Positions 23,716 through 36,650 of a stretch of 64,000 bases of DNA are shown here, piece by piece. The stretch covers positions 832,481-896,480 of the forward strand of contig NMRA01000043.1 in assembly GCA_002633005.1 (NCBI GenBank), read 5' to 3'. The stretch's first letter is position 1, and every line of letters begins with the position of its first letter. This DNA is from Phoronis australis (lineage: Eukaryota; Phoronida; Phoronidae). The notes beneath the pieces are model-generated. The model was not told the DNA's origin, did not search any database, and was given only the letters and a program-made list of their open reading frames with translations. A program made the position numbers and the translations under genes.

Positions 23716-25342
23716 TAAGCCTTTCCTGATTCCTAAAATTATATTAATGAAAAATTAAACATATTAAATTTAATGTGGCCATTTCGGCTCAGAAAATATG
23801 AATACCAAGCTAAAGTGACGGCTTTAGCATGTTTAATTAACTTCATAACCGCAGAAAATCATTGGTAGACATAACATACTCCTTAGTCTCTACAAGTAGT
23901 TCATGGGCAGAAGTTATGTTACACATTTGGTGGTTGTTATGAAAAGTTATGATGACTACCTATTTTCTATGCCAATATAGTTGCATAAACATCAACACAT
24001 TTGAATAAGATGTGATTAAGCAATAAGGCCCAAGTTATAAGCAATCACGGTGTGTCAATAAAAGTATTTTTGCATGAATGACGTGCTTCTAAAAATATTC
24101 CTCAGGGTCGGACCCTGGAGTTTAGTGATTCCTACCTGAGCTCACACGAAGCTGGACGTTGAACCTTGACTTAACATCTTTGGTCATTTTTCAGACCTCT
24201 ATCAGATTTCTCCTCTAGTGTGCAGTGGATGTTCTCAGTGTCTTTGGCGACGTCAATATATCTCAAGTGTTGTAACGATGATTCGGTTAAGTGAATCTAA
24301 TACGGTAGATTATGTAGCTCCTGCACACCTGCCTCCGAGGCAGAAACTGAGACAGACTACTTCTCAGGAGGACACGTTTCACCTCCACATCAGCTCCACG
24401 TACTCTTATAAGGTGCTCAAATGTCTCGCTCTATACCTTGTGTATTTCCCAAGAGTTTCCAAAGTTGTTTCTCTCCGCAATTTGTGGAAATACTACATTC
24501 GATGCGACTGGCAGTGCCAGATAAATAGATAAATTCGCAAACCCGCACTTTAGGTCAGCCATCATTCAACTAACGCATTGTAAGCTTTAGTTTGGTATTC
24601 AGACGAATTGGATGAACAAATTTAGTATAATTTCATATTTTATTTGGAAATGCTAGTGTCCTTAAAATTAATTAAAAACATTTAAGCAAACCAATTGTTT
24701 TAATTGTTGTATTACACCACGGCATATTAATGCGTAGAAACGGCGCACAACTAGTGACTGGTTTAACATGACAAATACACATACGCGGTCTGAAATAGTG
24801 AAATTCATACACCTATTACCAAGCCTGCCTGAAGGGCTGACAAATTTTTTATTGTATCAATTTCAAGGGCATGGAGTCTTCTACATGCCCATGTTATTAT
24901 TTTTAGTTTTCTCGCGGGGCAGCTTCACTATAAGGGTACAGCTTACTGCTGGTTTTTCACAAGACGGAAATGTGAGTCCATGGAAACAGTTCCAGTGTTA
25001 CCATGGTAACCGATATTGTAGTGCCGGTGCCATTTTTACTGACATTGGTCATGAACCTATCATGTGATATCAAAATTGTTCAGAAACGATTCTGTTTGAA
25101 GCAGAAACTGGAGTAGAAAATTTGGTAAAAAATGACTCATTCCACACCAAGAAATTGCCTCATTTTGCCCCCCAGAACTCTTCCCTTGTATCTCCTAAAC
25201 CACCAAACTTTGTGGTGTCATACTTCACCCGTTTTCTATCAACCCTAATGTGATTTATCAGACTAAACATGGATCTGAATGGCTGACCCCCCACCTTGCT
25301 GCTTTTTGGCTGTACAGTGGTCCGTGGATCCGTGGACTGATA

Positions 25343-26025
25343 CATAAGAACTACACAACAGGATATCAGAGTCAACTATTACAACACAGGCCATAAGCAC
25401 AACACACCGGGATATCAGAGTCAATCATCTCAACACAGGTAATAAGCAATACACACCAGGATACCACATTCATCCATTACAGCAAAGACCGTAAGCACTA
25501 CCACTACAATATCACAGTCACCCATTACAGCAAAGACCATAAGCACTACACACCAGGATATCAGAGACAATCATTACAACACAGGACATAAACACTAAAC
25601 AGCAGGATATCACGATCATCCATTACAGCACAGACCATAAGCACAACACACCAGGATATCGGAGTCAACAATTAGAACACAGGCCAAAAGCACCACAAAC
25701 CAGAATATCAGAGTCAATCACTATAAAATAACACATAAGCACTACATACTTTATCAGAGTCAATCATTACAACACAGGCCATCAGCAATTAACACACCAG
25801 GATAGCAGAGTCAGCCATTACAACATGGGACATAGGCACTACACACCAGGATATCAGAGTCAATCATTACAACACAGGTCATAAGCACTACACACCAGGA
25901 TATCAGAGTCAATCATTACAACACAGGTCATAAGCACTACACACCAGGATATCAGAGTCAATCATTACAACACAGGTCATAAGCACTACACACCAGGATA
26001 TCAGAGTCAATCATTACAACACAGG
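25343..26025. repeat. 49 bp minisatellite, ~14 copies
   Basis: The unit contains CAGGATATCAGAGTCAATCA and GGTCATAAGCACTACACAC. The last four copies are almost identical; the earlier ones are more diverged. Confidence 0.93.
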
Positions 26026-27952
26026 AAGATAAGTGGCAAAAAGGATCTTCAAGAATCCAGATTCACAAAACATACATCAAAAGCATTTTTAGTGGTAATA
26101 TTATTATAAATATAGCAACTGATTACACTTCGAACAAGATACAGTCCACCTATATAGTGTTTTAATACTGTATGTAACAACCTCAGTTAAGCTGGTAAGT
26201 AGACATTTTTCTGGGTTTCAAAGTTCTTCAAATTTTTGTCTTTTGGTTTCTACATAAGAATTAAGGGCAAATAAATTGATATTTCATAGTGATGCGCATC
26301 ATAAGAGGGTTCGCTGACTTATCAGAAGCGTGCCAATTGCTCCGGAGCATTTCACTAGCTGGTTATGTTATTGGGATTGCAAAATAAGTTTACTTCAGCT
26401 GATGTGAAAATCTAAAACAAAAACTTCAGCTTGAACATGACTCTAGCTTAAAGCCATTGTTGGTACAACTCCAAGCTTACTGTATCATGCCAGTCTTACC
26501 TCACATGTAACCCAGTACAGAGTTAGTATCGCAGAAAAATTATGATGACGTCTCAAGCGATTGGTCAATACTGGGTCAGTCACAAAGGGCATATTGTTAC
26601 ACGCATCTTACACAAACTGTGTAAAATCTCATCCAGCAAACAACTGACTGTAGAACATCAATGCCAGACAACGCATTAATCAGCAACAGAAATACCAATG
26701 GCGACTTGGCTTTGACTTTATATCCGATCAGGAAAATCACTTCACCCTAGCGTGACTTGGCATAGGGATGTGACCTTCAGATGTGAAAACACAACAGCAG
26801 GTGAATTCATATAGTAACTTCATAGTAGTCCCAATGGCCATATATTTCCCTCTGGCTAGATCCATGTTTACATAAACACTATCTTCATCTAACTTTGCTT
26901 GCCTGGACTCTTGTATACATCTAATATTTATCTACCAGCAGGGGTATACAGTGATTGGCTGGGCTCCTGCAGTCAGCCCTTGCACAAAACTGAACCTCCA
27001 CCTGCCTTTACAGCCAGTCAACACTAATAGAATACTGCCAATTAGTTCAACATAATCAAATCATTTCACCGGACTGATTTCCACTAAGACCAGGATCATG
27101 TCTGCTCTGGGTAAAAGCCAAGAATGACTTCTAATTATCCCATGGGAATGAATTATTTGACACACTTGGTACCTCCAGGCACAGACATGACACTCTTCAA
27201 CAATGCAGTCAAGTTTCAGCAGATAAACAACTCAACTGCTAAATCTGCATGAGTGTCACAACCTCTGAGAGAAATTATCTTCATTAAAGTAAAAACAGAT
27301 CATTTAAAGTGACACGAAATCCATAGCTTGTATTCAGGTAACGTTCTCTGCTGCTTCAGGAAGGGTTTCCACATATGAGCCACCAACAGAAACATAGAAT
27401 AAAGATAAGTAACTGATAAGGTACAAACTGCATTGTGAGTCATCTGTGGAACACTACACCAGCTTTCATAAACAGAAAAATGATGAAGCAATACATGCAG
27501 GTACAGCAATGGTGTACCAAGATTTAAACAATATTCCCCAAAAATAAATACATATTTTCAACAAAACTTCCTTAAATACACAAGCAGTCATTGAGTAGGT
27601 AACATGAAAAAATTTAAAATCAGCTTTAATTCATTAAAAAGATGAAGCAATATACTTCAAGATGTTTCACTTAATTTGTAAAGCATGTAGTATTACTGTC
27701 TTTAGTTTCCTTCAAAACAATCCGGCTAATTTTGAAAGGTCATAACCAATTATTCAATTCCAAAATTGACATGCATCAAATACTTTAGAACTTACTGTAG
27801 GCACATATCAACATGAAAATGAGTTTAAAGCCTTTTTTTGCGAGTCAAGTCTTCATTTTCCAAGAAAATTACACAAACAAAAGCTTAAGAGTGACACACT
27901 TGGACAAAACTGTGACAGACTTTACCAAATGTAATAGTGTATTTGTGTGCTC

Positions 27953-28067
27953 CTATCTAAGCTAAGGTGACCACAGTAAGAACTAAACAGTAATACCATT
28001 AAACATATCCCTATCTAAGCTAAGGTGACCACAGTAAGAACTAAACAGTAATACCATTTTAACATAT
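27953..28067. repeat. 58 bp direct duplication
   Basis: CTATCTAAGCTAAGGTGACC starts two nearly identical adjacent copies. Confidence 0.9.
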
Positions 28068-28652
28068 CCTATAATAATGAAGCAGAGCTAGATTTATAGA
28101 TAATTTGTATAAGTGATAACAAAAAATTCTTCCAATACATGACCTTTGCACTACTGGTGTACCTGGTGAGCACACCCCACCCCCCACATCATAGAGTGTT
28201 ACTGTGCGTGGCTCACTGAATAATCACCACAGTACTTGTTCTTAAAAACATGCAACAATTTATGAGACACTTATAATATTCACACAGTTGCAATATGTTG
28301 CATTTCTAAAGTGTTTGATGTAATAATAAGAAAAATAAGTGATAAGCATAAAAATTCCACTTGAAGCAATGAGATAAGTTTACGTAAAATGAATAGCAAC
28401 CTTTTTAGAGATACTGATTTCCATTATCCTTTAGTAGAAGTCGTCCCATACTCTCCAGTACACAGACAGACATAAATTAAATTTTTAACAAAATGGATAC
28501 TTCATCGCACTTTCAACACTAGATGTTGTCAAATTTATTTTGAAAATTACTGAATTAACAAAAATATTTTCATACTTGACAGCAGCCAATCTGACTGCCT
28601 TTGAGATACCGTTTATTAGTGAAACGTTTTATTTTCCATTGTCTATTGTCAG

Positions 28653-28735
28653 GTGCCATTGGCATGGACAATATTATCAGTGCCCAGGCACTTCCCCTCG
28701 TCATCAAGCTGCCTTCCTCCCACAAGATGTCATGA
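28653..28735 (+). CDS. Candidate terminal exon, plus strand
   Basis: An acceptor with a pyrimidine-rich lead (TTCCATTGTCTATTGTCAG) opens an 83 bp segment: GT, 26 codons, TGA. The frame reads AIGMDNIISAQALPLV then IKLPSSHKMS. It is followed by a poly-C tract containing an unresolved base (28745). An alternative frame is also open here. Product unknown; it may be chance. Confidence 0.18.
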
Positions 28736-31175
28736 CTCCCCCCCNCCCCCCCCCCAAATTTAGTTGGAAGACTAATTTGTGAAATTGTTATGGAACTACT
28801 AAAAGATGGTAATCACCCAAGTTGTTGAGTCATATGAATGATGATGTAGGCAATGAAAGCTCTTGACAATAACAAAAGGTTGCAATGTCATTCACTTTCA
28901 TTCAGATGGTGACTAAACAGACATCTTAGAATGGCAAACTGCCAGTGATACTATAGATAGATAGTTAGTATCCAATCAGTGATTATAATTACACTTTGAT
29001 TGTCCTATCAATTACCAAGAGCATTAATGGAGGATAATTTAATTGAAATTCATATAAACTGATAGATACAAGTATCAAATTACCTTATAATTTTTGCATG
29101 GATTTTGTTGATGAGAACATCACTTTGGTTTTCAACATAAGAAACTTAGATTTATTCAATTTACGTATTTTTTGGAACGAAAGCACGAGAGCCAGACTTT
29201 GCTAATGAAGCATCACAGACATATTACATAAATCTCTAAGTAAAAAATAAACAATTTAATTCTCTTCCACTTAAAGTTGAGCTCCTAATGTTCTGAGATT
29301 TCAACTCAATCAGCCATTTACAATTCTGGTCAGATATGGTGTGATTATCCTAGCAATCACTGACATTTAGGGCTGATCAAAACAAAAACTGATCTAAAAC
29401 ACACATCATCACATGTCACGTTAAAAAGCACAGCTTTGCTTAGTCACTAAATGGAAGTTTCAAGGAATCTAAAAATAAGCTTATGCGACAGAAAGAAGTC
29501 CCTCAAAGTATTCAGAAAGAACTCCCTGCCACACAGGCATGTGTCGCCATCTATTGAGATGAATAAGAACAGACCATGCAAACTAAGCACGAGGTGACAT
29601 TTCACACTAACATTTGAATGATTAACAGCGGCCAAATATGAACAGTAACTTGGTGGGTTTAAAATAGGTTAAACCAATTACTTTCTTAATTATCTATGAC
29701 TGTCTTAAGTTTGTTGAAGGTTGCTTTTAATTTGGACACAACACTACTTAATGGATAACTCAGTGCTCTGATAGCCAAAGTGAGGACAGACAACTGAACG
29801 GTATCAGGTTCAACACCCACCATTAACCAGGAGAAATACAATCCAAGTGCTCACCACGAGCATACCAGATACCCAGGCTCGTTCTTCTACTCAGTACCCT
29901 GCAACACTCCAAGATGACTGGAGACATGACCAACCCAAATATCGAGCAAATGCAACTAGGCTACTTAGTGTAAGCAAATGATGTTTCCAATTGCCTAATG
30001 AATACAAATGTATAAAGAGAATCAAAAAAATAATTATGAAATTGCTAATTTCCAGTTTTCAAAAGCTCACTCACTACCTTTCTGGAAATAAGGAAAACTT
30101 GACAAAATGTTGTTCTTTATGAAATCTACAATGCAAACCTTGTTACATATTATTCGTCACACATTTAGCACACAATGTGGCGGTCATGAGAAATCACATT
30201 TTGAAAGACTTCTCAAATAAAAATAAGATTAAGAGATTTAAGTTCAATTCTATCTGCTAAATTCCATACATTTCAAGTTTGCTATTCCTTACTTCAAAAT
30301 CCAGACCATACCTTTTGTCCAGTACAGAACAACCACATAAAGGAACGTTCACAAGTACAGTGAAAACTCATCACTTTCAGACAAAGGGAATTGCTGTAAT
30401 TGCCATTTTTTTCCCTTTTTTAAAGTCTTCTTACATAGCCATGAATACATTCAAGTTTTTAAATATTATGTAGTAGAGGCTCTGATACAAACCTGGAGCA
30501 CAGCAAAGAGTTGTCTTGTTATTACATCTTTCATGGAAACAGTGTGCAAAAGTTTTGAAGAGTTTGCTACTACAAACTGGTTATTAAACTAACCAAAATA
30601 TCTGCAAACTCCAACTTTGGCCAAATTTTTAAGTAAAGTTTGGTGAGTTGCCACCATAGTAGACCAGACTTAAACTTGCATTTACCACTTTGATCAAAGA
30701 CCGGCTCACAGACCGACTTAATCCTAAACACTGAAGCGTTAACGTCAAGAATTAATCTAAGATTTGAAGTGATGGTCCAAATTCGCAAGACTGACACTCG
30801 CCATATGCTAGTATTCCATATCAGGTCACCTTGACGTCACATAATAGGGATGTATTCCTCTGAAAAACATGGCTGCCAGCATTTGCCGATCGACAGTGTG
30901 ACACTTAGGTTGAAAACAGTTGGTAACAGTCCATGATCTCCATTTATGTGTAAATATTTAACTAAAACAAGAAATTGTAGATTTCACTACAATTTATGAA
31001 TCAGAAATGTTAAAATTCTTGGCTGCGTAGTCCAGGCTGTCAGTTTTTTAAAACTGCCCATCCCAATAACAGCCCTGGTTCACAAGTGGGAACGAGTCAT
31101 CACTCCGTCTTGACATGAAGGATGAACAAGACCTCCACAAGAGGTCTACATTATACAACCGCACTACAAACTCAC

Positions 31176-31313
31176 ATGACTGCGCCAGACCACCCTCTTC
31201 TTTTTGGGCGGAGGCTCCACCTGGGGACAGTCATCTAAAGAAATCATAGAGGTCATGACACAGACATGACTCAGCTCCTCGTGGAAACTCAGAACTTTCA
31301 GACGATATAACAT
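31176..31313 (-). CDS. Candidate exon with basic (NLS-like) end, unknown gene
   Basis: This is an open segment of 46 codons ending CAT|GTGAGT in phase 0. The frame reads MLYRLKVLSFHEELSH, then VCVMTSMISLDDCPQ, then VEPPPKKKRVVWRSH. Two acceptors are possible: CTGCGAAG at 31314, or the better CTGTCCCCAG at 31221, giving only the last 15 codons. PPPKKKRV resembles a monopartite nuclear localisation signal. It lies 1.3 kb downstream of the tandem-donor candidate on the same strand and could belong to the same unidentified transcript. Confidence 0.32.
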
Positions 31314-32356
31314 CTTCGCAGGTCAACTCTCAACAAGATGAGGCAGAACATGTGAATGTTAGTACCAGCCAAATCTAGGGAAAATTTTTCAGGCATACAA
31401 CTCTTTATTGACCAGTCAAGGAAGATTTTCCAATTTCATGACTTCAATAACTGTTGTAATACATGTAAGCGACTGCACAAAACATGGCATGAACCTGTGA
31501 TAAGCATAAGAAAATGAAGCAGTTAAATATACATCAACATTGTGACAATCCTATAGACTATCCAGGTACCATGGATACGAGGATAGAAGACTATCAAGAA
31601 TTACACAAAAATTGATAATAGGAAAATCTATGAAACAACAAAAGCTTACTTGAATGGATCCCAGATGATGATGAGAAAAGTGCAAATGTCCATGTTGTCT
31701 TAGTGTAATCAACTAAATTGCAAGATCTGCAGCTAAGTCATCAATAATAGCTGGAGGCAACTACTGCCACCTGCTGTACACTAATGTTAAGACTGTACAT
31801 GATATGCACAACCTGACCAGTAGAAGTTCCTTATAGCCTTGGGTCTTCAGGGCCTGCCTGCCCACTTTGCAACACGAGAAGACACATAAGGCTCTACAGC
31901 AATCAATGGCCCCAAAAATAAGAGCATATCGAAATATCAAGGAAGTTGCAATAACAAAATTGGCATTTTTACAATCCTTGCCATGTGGGACCTCAATATG
32001 GATTTTAGTAAATCATCAACTACATCAAACTGGTCTAAAAAAACTCCTCGTTTTAGCAATTGCGAATAACTATCTACGTACGAAAACTTAGATAAGATGT
32101 GGATCAATCTTGTCGAAACTACATCGACACTTTTACATGCTGAAGGTCAGGGGATGATAATCATTTCCTGTGACCAGACTCAATAACGTTTGAGGTTATT
32201 TTGAGTGAATTGCCCAGTTTACAACCTATGAAGTGTACATCAAACACGATTGTACATGAATCGCCTTCTCAACATGCACTTGGATCATAGAGTTGTTTTT
32301 GGTAGTAATGAAAATTGCACACCATAAATGTTGCTTGGCTAGTCACAGCCCTACGT

Positions 32357-32536
32357 GATAACAGTTGTGTATCATTGAGTTCCAGTGATAACAGTTGTGT
32401 ATCATTGAGTTACAGTGATAACAGTTGTGTATCATTGAGTTCCAGTGATAACAGTTATGTATCATTGAGTTCCAGTGATAACAGTTGTGTATCATTGAGT
32501 TACAGTGATAACAGTTGTGTATCATTGAGTTCCAGT
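32357..32536. repeat. 30 bp minisatellite, 6 copies
   Basis: GATAACAGTTGTGTATCATT plus 10 bases, six copies with only a few substitutions. The period of 10 codons keeps frames open on both strands. It lies 68 bp beyond the tandem-donor candidate exon on the coding strand. Confidence 0.95.
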
Positions 32537-32603
32537 CAACATTTTTTCTGAAATCGTTGAAGACAAATGTTGATGTAATAAGATCTAGCATGGACTTACA
32601 TAC

Positions 32604-32686
32604 CTCAAACTCATCACCATAGTAATCGAACATCTTACATACCTGGATCTCGTCACCATAGTAATCGCACAGCTTCACTACTGGAA
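32604..32686 (-). CDS. Candidate exon with two tandem splice donors
   Basis: The acceptor TCTTTTATGGCAG leads into the frame PVVKLCDYYGDEIQ, ending at 32643 with donor CAG|GTATGT (44 bp form). A 39 bp imperfect tandem copy follows, with frame VCKMFDYYGDEFE, ending at 32604 with a second donor GAG|GTATGT (83 bp form). Both donors are strong and both forms keep the frame, because 39 bp is 13 codons. I do not recognise the protein. If transcribed, the two donors would give isoforms differing by 13 residues. Confidence 0.33.
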
Positions 32687-34701
32687 CTGCCATAAAAGAA
32701 CCACCGGTCATCCTCACACCGTAGACTACCTACACTACGGCCAGTCTTTGCCTTCGGGTATTTTTCAAGTTTTCAATTTGGCAAACAAAATTTGTTGAAA
32801 TGTCCAACAATAATGTTCAAAACAACAGAAGTGGAGTCAACGCCGATGAATATCAGTGTTTAGAAGCTGATCAAAGTATCTGCAGGAATATGTTATCAAC
32901 GTGGCACTACTTGAAATCATGATTTCGACAGCGGTCCCATCAATGTCAAGGTTTTTATCAAAACACTTTGGTTTTTAGACTTTTCTTGATCATGATAATT
33001 TAGTTCACTATTTCTGCACTCGCACGCCTTACTGTAAACTGGGTTTGTTTCAGTTTTGAAGTTCAAGCTATGAACAATGTAACTTGTCACTTTAATGTTA
33101 TGTTCATTCACCTGTAGTACGGTATTGTACAGTATTACAGTGACATAGGCACACAGTCTATAGTCATTGGAAAATTGGGCAATAGTCTGATATAACGTGC
33201 CTGTATTTTGAGAACCAGTTTGATGCCCGTTACTCAGTGGAGAAAACTGGTTATCAAAATGCGTGCACATTATACCAAACCATTATTGGAAATTGTATAA
33301 AGAGCATATTAAAAACTGATACTGTGTGTAACCAATAGTTGGTAGACATGTTAGAAAAAGTACATAGTGAAGAGCTGCCAAGTCAATTTTTGCTCAAGAG
33401 CCTCCCAAAAGGTACTGACCCTCAGTATGGAAATGTTCCTCATAGAAGTCAAGATGGCCACAACACAGTATGGCTAATATGGTAGCTAACTCACGCATAT
33501 TGTTGTAAGATAAAATGCTTGGGACAGAGAAATAAGAACCCTACCACTCACACATTGACTAGTTCCCAGCTAAGACTAGACACTGCTGATCTATTCTTGC
33601 TCCAGATTGGCCATGAAATGATGTCACGTAACTAATAGCAACATAGGCTGGCCATCCCTAACATTCATAATCCAACACTGGTGTCACTTGGTAATGTCAA
33701 CATCATTATTATAAGCTCATTCTCCTGGTATACTACACTGGTGTTAGTTGGTAATAAATGCGAAGCAATGCAGGCCATATCCAGCAAACTGTCTCTGTTT
33801 TCCACAGGTTACAGGATACTTAGAAATATATAATACATTATACACACAATAATAACAAAATAACAAACAATATAATGTATTGTCTATAGCCTTTTTAAAT
33901 GCAAAAAGTACATAGTCACTGGAAGTGTACCTCAACTAGGAACAATAAAAAAAACATTTGCATTCAAAGAGACAATCGAAGAATCTTACCCAACATTCCC
34001 TTGAATGTAGGCTGAAGTCATATAGTCGCCGCTCATTGTCAGGATAAATCCAGTCATACGCAATGTTCATAGTCACTGACCACCAAAAATTTTACTAGGT
34101 GACTTGTTTCCCACCGAATATCACATGGACCACAACTGAAGCCATCCAGCTCTAGATATGTCCACTCAACCAACTGCACATCAGTTGAAAGGTTCAAGAA
34201 TACCAGCGAACTGAAAGATGCCTCACTGCTTAAACTCAGTGTGCAAATCAATAGACCAAAAGTTGTGCATATTTACTGCAGCAGAGTAACAGTCAGTCCA
34301 GTATGGCAGTAGATGATGTGGTGATAGACCAGGTCCATAGTTGCGACCCCGTCGCCTTTTACGCACCATATCGTGTATTGACCAACCATGTCTCTGTTCA
34401 TGTCACCACAGATTGCTGCAGGAGTACTCCGGCCTAAACAACAATTTTGCCCCTTCCGTTGCAATAAACGATGCGATTAATTCAATTGGTTTACAATGTA
34501 ATGTTACTTGTTAATTTAGTGTCAGTGTGACATAGGGGACAACAATATTAAAAGCATCATATCGCATTTGGCCTCATCGCTTGTAAATAATCACGTCGCT
34601 GTCTATAGGCAGCAAGTCAACATGGTCAACCATCCGCGTGCTCGTTGTTAATTCTGTCCTTCATCTGCTGTCAAAGGATACTACAACATCACATACACAA
34701 C

Positions 34702-34750
34702 ATGTGTGTGTGTGTGTGCATGCATGTGTGCGTGCGTGCGTGCGTGCGTG
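34702..34750. repeat. (TG)n/(GCGT)n microsatellite
   Basis: TG dinucleotides running into CGTG tetranucleotides. Confidence 0.9.
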
Positions 34751-35194
34751 GTGACCGGCTGCAACATTTAATGGAACTTTCTCAACAATATGACAATAAA
34801 CACTAAGTTTCTGATAAAAGTTTCCAAAAACTTCCAAGGAAAACAAAGTTTTGAATATTCCAAATGCCAACGAATGACAGAAGCCATTGATGCAATACTT
34901 TTTTGTCAGTGTTGTAACAACAGCTGCGGTACTCTACATTTGTCTTTCTACCTTGATAACAGTTGATCACAATGTTTCCCCAGGAGAAAAAAGCATGAAT
35001 TCATGCAAGCCAGTGAGCAAAACAGCTTCTAAAATGACTTAATTGGCCGTCAATAATCGTGCAAATGTGGCGTGTTTGTTTGTAAAGTAGACAGCCACAG
35101 ATAACTGGATTAACCCTGATCTGTCCAGGGAAATTGTGGAGAAATCAATTTAATTACGGAACAGAAAAACGATTCAGCCCAGGGCCAAAACGTG

Positions 35195-36650
35195 AAAAAA
35201 CACGGGGCATTGAAATGCACTCACGACTGCACCGCATTGCTTCTAAGAGTGTCGATTTGTATCATAGAAATGGTTGTTAGATGGCACAGAATACAATGAA
35301 AATGTCCAAAAATGGGGAGGTATCATTGTCCCTCAAATTACTTGCCAAATGTCATGATAATCCGTCAAAGAACTCCAAATGTAAAAAACTGCCATTAAGA
35401 ACCACAATATAGTCGAATTTGTCCATCTGCAGTCAAATTAATAGGGATACAATTGCAAAATTTACAAAACATCTTTCAAGAGGTTTAGGAGATACAGCCG
35501 TAGATGTGAAAACATGTCACTAGGGGGCACCACATCACTGGCACCCATTTGAAATTCCACGTCAGTCATGCTCATGTCAATAGGAACACATCTGCCAATT
35601 TTCATAATGATCCTCTGCGCAGTTTGGCAGATACAGAATCAGATGACAAAAAAGACTAAAAAATTAATATGGCCACTAGTTGAAGCAGAATAAATCGAAT
35701 CCATCACAAAAAGGAAAGGTGCTGTCGCCTTCATAACAGAAACTTGTTTGCCAAATTTCACAAAAAAGCATCAAGGAATGTAAACAATAAAATTGCCACT
35801 ATGGAGTACAGTTATTGTTGGATTGGTCTGGAACTCATCGCCATTTGTTGTTAGGACTGGGCCACAATAATCCGAGTCGTCCGAAAATCATCATCAGCCC
35901 TGTTCTTCACAGTAGAAACATAAATGCCAATTTTCCAAATCATCCTTAGAGTCATTTGGCTGATAGAGGAGCGGACGCCAAAAACAGAATACAAGGCAAT
36001 CAATCAAAATGGATACCAGATGGTGGGCCCAAAATGAAACAAATCCATCCGAAAACGGGAAGATGTCATTGTTTCCTTAATACTTCAAACAAACAGAAGA
36101 AAACCCGAAGAAAATGAAATTGCCACTAGGGGGCACAACATTCATGGAATACATCCATACATCTCAAGGTCATCGTCGTTCATTGTCAACTTCATATAAA
36201 TACACCAGTCAAATTTAATAAAGATCCTGATGGTTTAGGAGATACAACCATAGACACACAAAACACAAAACTGCCACTAGGGGGTGCCACAGTAGTCAAA
36301 ATCCTCCACAAATAATTGTTAGTTGTACCCTTCATAGTAGGAACATACATGCCAATTTTCATAATCACCCTTTGAGTGGTTTGGTTGATTGAGGGGCAGA
36401 CGCAAAAAACAAACTCAAAAACAGTAAAAATGGCCAGTAGGTGGCGTAATCAGAATTCAAAAACAAAATGGCCACCATGGCCGCCATCTTGAATCTGATC
36501 ATGACGAAAAACAATAGTCTTACAGCTCTTCTGGAACTACAAGTTGTGTGTGAATATCATGCTGGTCGTACAAAAATTGTGACCTGTATCATGCCAGCAC
36601 AAAAGAAAGTTTAAGTGTCAGAGCAACATATTTGACGAATGCCTGTAGCA
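35195..36650. repeat. Modular interspersed repeat, copy 2
   Basis: This has the same architecture as the 15.5 kb copy: the start block (GGGGCATTGAAATGCACTCA), several ~150 bp modules with GCCACTAGGGGGCAC, and an end block (GTGACCTGTATCATGC to AGAGCAACATATTTGACGAA) shared with 8560-8715. ORFs are short and broken. Confidence 0.7.
35516..36447 (+). promoter_or_regulatory. Cluster of CTCF-consensus-like words in repeat copy 2
   Basis: GTCACTAGGGGGCACC at 35516, TGCCACTAGGGGGCACA at 36121, TGCCACTAGGGGGTGCC at 36272 and TGGCCAGTAGGTGGCGT at 36431, again all in the plus direction and spaced with the modules. The one at 36121 matches the CTCF core consensus exactly. Confidence 0.35.

Noticed and set aside
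24218-24532. Plus ORF of 104 codons and a minus segment with donor-like GCAG|GTGTGC
   Set aside because: Neither strand has a good acceptor or recognisable protein; the two overlapping signals are likely chance.
32343-32551. ORFs with DNSCVSLSS repeats and the opposite-strand version
   Set aside because: Produced by the 30 bp minisatellite.
33950-34465. Minus-strand ORFs with protein-like composition (YLELDGFSCGPCDIRW)
   Set aside because: Split by stops, no splice sites defining exons, and the plus strand is open as well.
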